DNA from: Phycisphaerae bacterium
GTDB lineage: Bacteria; Planctomycetota; Phycisphaerae; Sedimentisphaerales; Anaerobacaceae
Length of the DNA stretch: 8,463 nt
Assembly (NCBI GenBank): GCA_030602845.1
Contig: JAUVYZ010000075.1
Span: 1-8,463, forward strand
Reading direction: 5' to 3'
A program made the position numbers and the translations under genes. Below are positions 4,382-8,463 of this stretch, in pieces (position 1 is the stretch's first letter; every line of letters starts with the position of its first letter). The notes under the pieces are model-generated. The model was not told where the DNA came from and searched no databases. It saw only the letters and a list, made by a program, of their open reading frames with translations.

Positions 4382-5959
4382 CTATTCCGTCTCCTGAACC
4401 ACCACCAACCGGTCCGCCTTGACGCCGAGTTTTCTGATCCTGCCCTTACCGTGCGGCAGGACCACCTCTATATCACATGAGGTCAAATCTCCAAGCCCGA
4501 AGTGCGCCACCGTCTCCTGACCGGAACAAAAGCCGAATCCCGTCCCAATCTCCTGAAACCCGACAAGCGCCTCGGCTCGGCCGAGCTGACCCGCTTTGTA
4601 CACCCGCACCTTCGAGCCGATGCCCATGCGGTTGACGGTCGTACCCACCACCTGAACACGCAGCCAGTGACCTGAAGTTGTCCTGTTGAGAAAAAGCTTC
4701 GAAGCAATCTGCGGAAACCAGCTCGCAAAAAAGATGTCCACTCTGCCGTCGCGGTCATAGTCCGCAACAGGGCCCGCCGAGAAATAGGCGTTCGCCTTCT
4801 CTACGGGCGGGACGTCAAAACTCGGCACACGAACGCCGGCTCCAGTGACATTGCGACAGATAAAGGGCCGGTCCCGTCCGCTGTCCCGATAGGTCGCGGC
4901 GATCAGAATGTCCGCCCGCCCGTCGTTGTCAAAATCGCCTATCTCCACGTGGGTATGCTTAAGATGCAGCTTCTCCGGCGTCCAGGATGGAAATCGATAA
5001 TCCAGACCGGCCTGACTCGTAACATCCTTGAACCGAGGCGCGCCGTCAGCCAGGCCGAGATTAAGAAAAACGTGCTGCCGCGCCGGCTGACCATGGTCCA
5101 CTATCACGATGTCCGTCCGGCCGTCCCTGTTCAAATCACCGCACGCGACCCCGCACGGACTGTCTTCATTATTGATCGGCTCATACTGAAAAGCCGCCGA
5201 ATCCCCTTCACTGTACGTCCCCTTGCCGTTCGAGAGAAACAGCCGATTAGCCTGGCTCACAAAAATATCAGGCCGCCCGTCCTCGTTCAAGTCGGGTGTA
5301 ATCACCCCCAGCCCCGGCAGATCGGCAGGCAGGCCGACCTTCTCCGAAATGTCCTCGAATTTAAGCCCCCCCACATTGCGGAACAGTCTCGTACGGCTTT
5401 GTGTCCACTTGTCCTCGGCAACAAGCAGATCGAGCAGCCCGTCGCCGTCAAAATCCATGGGGCTCACGCTCCTGCCCCCCATAACGATGCAGGCCCCATT
5501 GCCTTTTGAAACATCGCGAAATCGCCCCCCAACATTCTCATACAGCTTGTTTGAAACGCGCAGCCCCTTGCGCTTGGAATTGTTCGAGACATATAAATCA
5601 AGGTCGCCGTCGTTATCGAAATCCAGAAAGACCGCCCCGCTCGTCCTCGCCTTAATCGCCGGCATCTGCACTACCGACTTTCTATACACGCCGTCCTCAT
5701 TGATAAGGAGCATATTGGGAACAGGACCCTCTCGCCCCAAGTACTTCTCCGCCGGACGGTCGCAGAAGTTACCCACATACAGATCCAAATCCCCATCACC
5801 GTCCACATCGCCGCAAGCCGCCGCATGGGACATTATCCCGGCAAGCGGCCCGGATAAACCCAGCGCATCGGCCGACTCCACAAAAGACATATCCGCTGCC
5901 ACTGCGCTGCCCTGCAGCACTCCGGCGAAAGCCAAAATCAAAACAATTCTCTTGCTCAT
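4382..5959 (-). CDS. secreted FG-GAP/VCBS repeat protein with ASPIC/UnbV domain (CRTAC1-like)
   Basis: This 525-aa protein has a Sec signal peptide (residues 1-22, cleavage near SAVAA). It then carries seven calcium-binding FG-GAP/VCBS-type motifs of the form D-x-D/N-x-D-G-x-x-D-I/L, starting at 51, 113, 169, 223, 275, 342 and 400; these pack as a beta-propeller. Residues 430-490 form an ASPIC/UnbV domain: HWLRVQVVGT, NRMGIGSKVRVY, then GFGFCSGQ and HFGLGD. The arrangement is that of bacterial CRTAC1-family proteins, common in Planctomycetes and thought to act in extracellular binding; no enzymatic activity is established. It is the second gene of a leftward operon. Its start codon lies 15 nt after the upstream stop, and AGAAGGGA overlaps that stop, so translation is probably coupled. 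Length is usual for the family and the frame is intact. Confidence 0.92.
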   Translation of the reverse strand: MSKRIVLILAFAGVLQGSAVAADMSFVESADALGLSGPLAGIMSHAAACGDVDGDGDLDLYVGNFCDRPAEKYLGREGPVPNMLLINEDGVYRKSVVQMPAIKARTSGAVFLDFDNDGDLDLYVSNNSKRKGLRVSNKLYENVGGRFRDVSKGNGACIVMGGRSVSPMDFDGDGLLDLLVAEDKWTQSRTRLFRNVGGLKFEDISEKVGLPADLPGLGVITPDLNEDGRPDIFVSQANRLFLSNGKGTYSEGDSAAFQYEPINNEDSPCGVACGDLNRDGRTDIVIVDHGQPARQHVFLNLGLADGAPRFKDVTSQAGLDYRFPSWTPEKLHLKHTHVEIGDFDNDGRADILIAATYRDSGRDRPFICRNVTGAGVRVPSFDVPPVEKANAYFSAGPVADYDRDGRVDIFFASWFPQIASKLFLNRTTSGHWLRVQVVGTTVNRMGIGSKVRVYKAGQLGRAEALVGFQEIGTGFGFCSGQETVAHFGLGDLTSCDIEVVLPHGKGRIRKLGVKADRLVVVQETE

Positions 5960-5968
5960 AGACGCCTG

Positions 5969-5976
5969 TCCCTTCT
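5969..5976 (-). promoter_or_regulatory. ribosome binding site overlapping the upstream stop codon
   Basis: On the minus strand AGAAGGGA (complement of 5969-5976) lies 9 nt before the FG-GAP gene's ATG (complement of 5957-5959). It shares two bases with the TAG stop of the preceding gene (complement of 5975-5977). This sets the start at 5959 and suggests translational coupling within one mRNA. Confidence 0.6.
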
Positions 5977-7345
5977 ACGAAAGGCGTTCCGATTCGGGGA
6001 TGTGGATGACCACCAGCGCACATGCATCCCAGCTCGGCCGTCCACGTCTCATTCCGCCCAGATTCCCGTTAAAGGTTATATACAATTTGTCGCCGGCCGC
6101 GTCGACCGCCGTGCTGAACGTCCCAAAGGCCGTGTACCCGTAACTGTACTTCAGGAATGGATGCAAAAACGCAATCACCTTCTTCTTGCCCGTCTTGGTA
6201 TCGAACTGTACGACAGGCGTCCCGTCCTTCTCGCTGCCCCCGTGGGCGCCGGGGACATAATAAAGATACCGCCCCGCAGTACCTGCATCGATGCTCGTGA
6301 TATAAGTCTGAGTCCCGACCGGAGCCGAGCCGATCCGCTCGACTCTCTCGCTCCTTGTCTCGAAACGATATATCGCCGCATCTTCCTTCGATACCGTATA
6401 CACAAATCCCCCGGCCGTCTCCTGCGTGGCCGCCCTTATCCCGATTTCCACATCCAGAGCAACAGGAGCACCTCCCTCGGCCGGGTCAAAACGGTGCAAT
6501 CGCCCCGATAGACCTGGGACGAAATACACTCGGCCCGTGGACCTCGCAAAGATCATGTAGCGCCCCGGCCCGTCATATCCGCTGTAAAGGACCTTCCTCT
6601 TTCTGACGTCATAAGCAAAGAACAAATTCCGCTTGTCGCTAATATCACCCGACGCCGTTCCCCCATAGAATATCAGCCGCTCCGGGTCAAGCACGCTACA
6701 CGGTATACAGTGCTTGCCGACCGGACCATGCGTAACAACCTCGGTCTTGCCGCTCTTCGGGTCGTGGCGGATAATCCAATCCCCTTTATAGCCGTACTCA
6801 TCCGTCGTCACCCTTGTCGAGCCGCGATGCGTCGAAAAGTACAGCCGGCCGTCGCTGCCAATATCGAGTCTGCTGTGAATCTTGCCCGGCGTATACTGAC
6901 CCGCCGGGACATCGAGCACCTCCCGCAAGTCCACAATCCGCCGAAGCCTCTTGCTCGCCGCATCGTACTCATAAACAAACGCATTCCCGTCTGGCCCCTT
7001 ATGGTCCCCAATCGCCGAATAGTACTTCCCCTCAACGGCCACACCGTCCCCCCAGTTCGACCATGGATTGCCCTTATACGTCTGTCCCGGATAGTAAAGA
7101 AAATCGACGACCGGAGCCTCCTTCGCAACCCCAACGTCACCAAGCGAAGCCGGCCCCTTCAACAAATCCGCAGACGAACCGCTCGCAACCAACTTGCCCG
7201 AAGGCAGCCTCGGCGGCAGCGCAGGCTCGATATCCCCACCCTTGCCCTTCGCCTCGCACTCGACCGCAATCACCACCGCAAGCAACACGCCCGCCGCCAT
7301 CATCACAGCACAGCCTCTTCGCATTCCCCCGATCTTCTTCAACAT
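5975..7345 (-). CDS. secreted beta-propeller-like protein of unknown function
   Basis: I place the start at the ATG complementary to 7343-7345, giving 456 aa. AAAGGAGAT (complement of 7351-7359) lies just before it, and a basic, hydrophobic signal peptide follows (residues 1-28). The same frame stays open to 7504, but that part has no ribosome binding site and lies across and upstream of the promoter. The mature part consists of repeated beta-rich segments of the propeller type: VYEYDAASKRLRRI (124-137), IIRHDPKSGKTEVV (191-204), FFAYDVRKRKVLYSG (242-256), RLHRFDPAEGG (282-292), IYRFETRSERVERIG (325-339) and VVQFDTKTGKKKVI (378-391). About six or seven blades seem likely. Conserved-looking elements include GKIHSRLDIGSDGRLYFSTH (154-173) and KHCIPC (211-216), whose CxxC is not a haem site because no His follows. 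I recall similar proteins beside CRTAC1-like genes in Planctomycetes, but no function is known to me. A binding role outside the cytoplasm is inferred. An enzyme of a propeller class, such as a lactonase or lyase, cannot be excluded. Confidence 0.85.
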   Translation of the reverse strand: MLKKIGGMRRGCAVMMAAGVLLAVVIAVECEAKGKGGDIEPALPPRLPSGKLVASGSSADLLKGPASLGDVGVAKEAPVVDFLYYPGQTYKGNPWSNWGDGVAVEGKYYSAIGDHKGPDGNAFVYEYDAASKRLRRIVDLREVLDVPAGQYTPGKIHSRLDIGSDGRLYFSTHRGSTRVTTDEYGYKGDWIIRHDPKSGKTEVVTHGPVGKHCIPCSVLDPERLIFYGGTASGDISDKRNLFFAYDVRKRKVLYSGYDGPGRYMIFARSTGRVYFVPGLSGRLHRFDPAEGGAPVALDVEIGIRAATQETAGGFVYTVSKEDAAIYRFETRSERVERIGSAPVGTQTYITSIDAGTAGRYLYYVPGAHGGSEKDGTPVVQFDTKTGKKKVIAFLHPFLKYSYGYTAFGTFSTAVDAAGDKLYITFNGNLGGMRRGRPSWDACALVVIHIPESERLS

Positions 7346-7436
7346 TGAACATCTCCTTTCACCGAAACAAGCGATGGTGCCGCTGTTTTTACTTCTCCAT
7401 TCTAATTCGTCCATCGACCTCAAACAGCCTTCATCC

Positions 7437-7465
7437 ACTATAGCAACCCTCCGCCCGGTAAACAA
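7437..7465 (-). promoter_or_regulatory. promoter of the leftward two-gene operon
   Basis: On the minus strand TTGTTT (complement of 7460-7465) and TATAGT (complement of 7437-7442) are separated by 17 nt. Transcription would start near 7430, leaving a leader of about 85 nt before the ATG at 7345. The position supports the shorter start chosen for the propeller gene. Confidence 0.55.
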
Positions 7466-7535
7466 GTATGTAGGGTGTGCAAAATTTTGGCAATTTTTGG
7501 CCAATTTTTTTTATGCCTTTTCGTGGCGAACAAAT

Positions 7536-7745
7536 CCGTGGTAATCCTGTTAATCCTGTCTAAAAGATTCTCCGCGTCCTCCCTGTCCCCGCGGTTCCGT
7601 CTTTAGTCGGAGCGGGGAGCGTTCTCCGCGGTGAAAAGTCCGCCCGAAGGACCACCGCAATTTTACACTTTCCACTTTAACTTTTAACTTCTTTTGTTCC
7701 CTGACCACTCCGATTTCTTCCGGGGGAGCATAGGCGACGCCCAGA
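7536..7745. repeat. mosaic of dispersed intergenic repeat phrases with two hairpins
   Basis: The segment begins with TAATCCTGT twice in tandem (7542-7550, 7551-7559), then TCTCCGCG (7570-7577 and again 7624-7631 with one shift), and a run of ACTTT/AACTTT words near 7666-7692. Two hairpins lie inside: 7587-7617 (CCCCGC/GCGGGG plus TCCG/CGGA, 3-nt bulge) and 7628-7658 (GCGGTG/CACCGC outside, GTCC/GGAC inside). Such phrases recur between genes in planctomycete-like genomes, from memory. Conceptual ORFs here give low-complexity basic peptides, so no gene is called. Confidence 0.45.
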
Positions 7746-7817
7746 GCAGGCACCTATTTTTTTCGGTAATTGGGAAAGTTGGCGCGAATTTTGCACAAGT
7801 ATAAGAATACGTAACTA

Positions 7818-7843
7818 TTTAGCCCTCACAAGTAACGGCTAAA
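7818..7843. repeat. 7-bp perfect inverted repeat upstream of the lipoprotein promoter
   Basis: TTTAGCC (7818-7824) pairs with GGCTAAA (7837-7843) around a 12-nt loop, 20 nt before the -35 box at 7864. It could be an operator or a terminator-like remnant; no T-run follows immediately. Confidence 0.4.
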
Positions 7844-7863
7844 CATCGTTCCCGGTTTTTTCC

Positions 7864-7892
7864 TTGACAGTACATGTAGGGTGTGGTATGAA
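7864..7892 (+). promoter_or_regulatory. near-consensus promoter of the lipoprotein gene
   Basis: A perfect TTGACA (7864-7869) is followed after 17 nt by TATGAA (7887-7892). Transcription would start near 7899 and leave a purine-rich leader of about 120 nt, with four G-runs at 7968-8000, before the ATG at 8018. The spacer contains ATGTAGGGTGTG (7874-7885), which also occurs at 7468-7479 beside the leftward operon promoter. Confidence 0.6.
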
Positions 7893-8017
7893 TCAGCAAG
7901 GTAGGGAAAGCTGGGTCAGGGGATAAGCTGTGGGTGAAGGAAAAGGACGTTTCTGGAGGTCAAGCCAGGGGAAAGGGCAAATTGCGGAAACGGGAAAGGG
8001 AAAGAAGGAGACAAGTT

Positions 8018-8463
8018 ATGAAGATGAAAGTTTATTTATGGTTGTCAGTCCTCCTCTATAGTTTCAAATCAATACGAATATCTACAGTTGCATTAGCCGC
8101 CACAATATTAGTCACCGGCTGTGCAGGTATGCCTGGACAGTTTGGAGAAGGCATGCGTGTAATCACAGGAAAGGGTGGTACAAAAGAAAAAGTAGACACC
8201 TTTCCTGATATTAAGGAACAAGCAGCAGAAATTGCCAAGACCTCACACAAACCAAGCTGGCAAAAAGTATTTCATGCAGATGCTGCAGATATCTTCGAGT
8301 TAATTCCGGGCAACCGCATCCTGCTGGGTGAAGTACAGGTCAGTACAGCCCTTGCTGAACCGCAATATGGTGACCTGTCCCTTTATGATATGAAGACGGG
8401 CAGTAAACTCTGGACAGTAAAGCGCAGGGACCTTGAATGGGGACGCTATGACCTGCTGGCGGC
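8018..8463 (+). CDS. lipoprotein with PQQ-like (beta-propeller) repeat, partial
   Basis: The frame opens at ATG 8018, 7 nt after GAAGGAG, and stays open to the window end (148 full codons), so the C-terminus is missing. The N-terminus is basic and hydrophobic and ends in a lipobox, LVTGC, with Cys35 as the predicted lipid-modified residue. The next residues (AGMPGQFGEG) give no clear retention or sorting signal. From about residue 90 the sequence reads as propeller strands: IFELIPGNRILLGEV and LYDMKTGSKLWTVKR (about 123-137), the latter like the repeated 'aldaktGkklW' motif of PQQ-like/quinoprotein propellers and of BamB. Location is therefore an outer or inner membrane surface facing the periplasm. 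No cofactor site is visible in the part present. Codon use is more A/T-rich than in the sulfatase. Its own promoter at 7864-7892 makes it independent of the leftward operon. Confidence 0.75.
   Translation, partial: MKMKVYLWLSVLLYSFKSIRISTVALAATILVTGCAGMPGQFGEGMRVITGKGGTKEKVDTFPDIKEQAAEIAKTSHKPSWQKVFHADAADIFELIPGNRILLGEVQVSTALAEPQYGDLSLYDMKTGSKLWTVKRRDLEWGRYDLLA

Noticed and set aside
5223..6143. 306-aa rightward ORF opposite the FG-GAP gene and operon junction
   Set aside because: Ser/Pro/Arg-rich shadow created by the repeated Asp-Gly codons on the other strand; it crosses the real intergenic junction.
6710..7443. rightward ORFs of 209-212 aa opposite the propeller gene
   Set aside because: Antisense shadows with Arg/Pro/Ser bias and no start signal.
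7346..7504. 53-residue N-terminal extension of the propeller protein
   Set aside because: No ribosome binding site at the distal ATG, it spans and precedes the likely promoter, and the signal peptide starts at the inner ATG with a strong Shine-Dalgarno site.
7550..7753. 67-aa leftward ORF
   Set aside because: Translation of dispersed repeat phrases and hairpins; no start signal.
7818..7843. integron attC or transposon end
   Set aside because: The dyad lacks attC R-box sequences, and no integrase or transposase lies in the window.
8056..8250. 64-aa leftward ORF
   Set aside because: Lies opposite the lipoprotein, whose ribosome binding site, lipobox and open frame are much better supported.

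Overview
The window looks like a planctomycete chromosome segment, most likely class Phycisphaerae (Sedimentisphaerales-like). This is inferred from gene content, not from a marker gene. The supporting signs are a pseudopilin with a FTLVELLVVIAVIALL-type N-terminus, a Tat-exported formylglycine-type sulfatase, the start of a Tat-exported Gfo/Idh/MocA-like oxidoreductase, a secreted FG-GAP/ASPIC-UnbV (CRTAC1-like) protein, and long gene-poor spacers full of short palindromes and dispersed intergenic repeats.

Layout. Positions 1-1145 hold almost no conventional coding sequence. A leftward gene starts at position 20 with a good ribosome binding site and a TATAAT-type promoter at 121-148. Then come a C-rich/G4-prone tract, three nested or simple hairpins (274-370), and a very dense series of palindromes from 494 to 973. 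That series contains a near-consensus rightward promoter at 632-660 and two tentative small ORFs. A second promoter (1041-1069) and a 24-nt tandem repeat lead into a pseudopilin gene (1146-1925). Next are a C-terminally amputated oxidoreductase start (2149-2397), a dispersed AT-rich repeat, and an intact type I sulfatase (2495-4117). Between the sulfatase and the leftward operon lie two truncated gene starts that face each other (4178 rightward, 4320 leftward), which look like the scar of a deletion. The leftward operon (7345 to 4382) encodes a secreted propeller-like protein followed 15 nt later by the FG-GAP/ASPIC protein, from one clear promoter at 7437-7465. Positions 7500-8017 form a mosaic intergenic repeat region with hairpins and a near-consensus TTGACA promoter. 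The last gene is a rightward lipoprotein with a PQQ-like repeat that runs off the window (8018 onward).

How the genes may work together. The sulfatase and the oxidoreductase relic fit a set of exported enzymes for sulfated polysaccharides, a common planctomycete theme. The two-gene leftward operon encodes secreted beta-propeller-type proteins, probably for binding at the cell surface or outside it; no enzymatic function can be read from either. I find no defence system, CRISPR array, intact transposon, tRNA or rRNA. The most unusual content is non-coding: hairpin families whose paired bases change together between copies, and a set of truncated Tat-signal gene starts.
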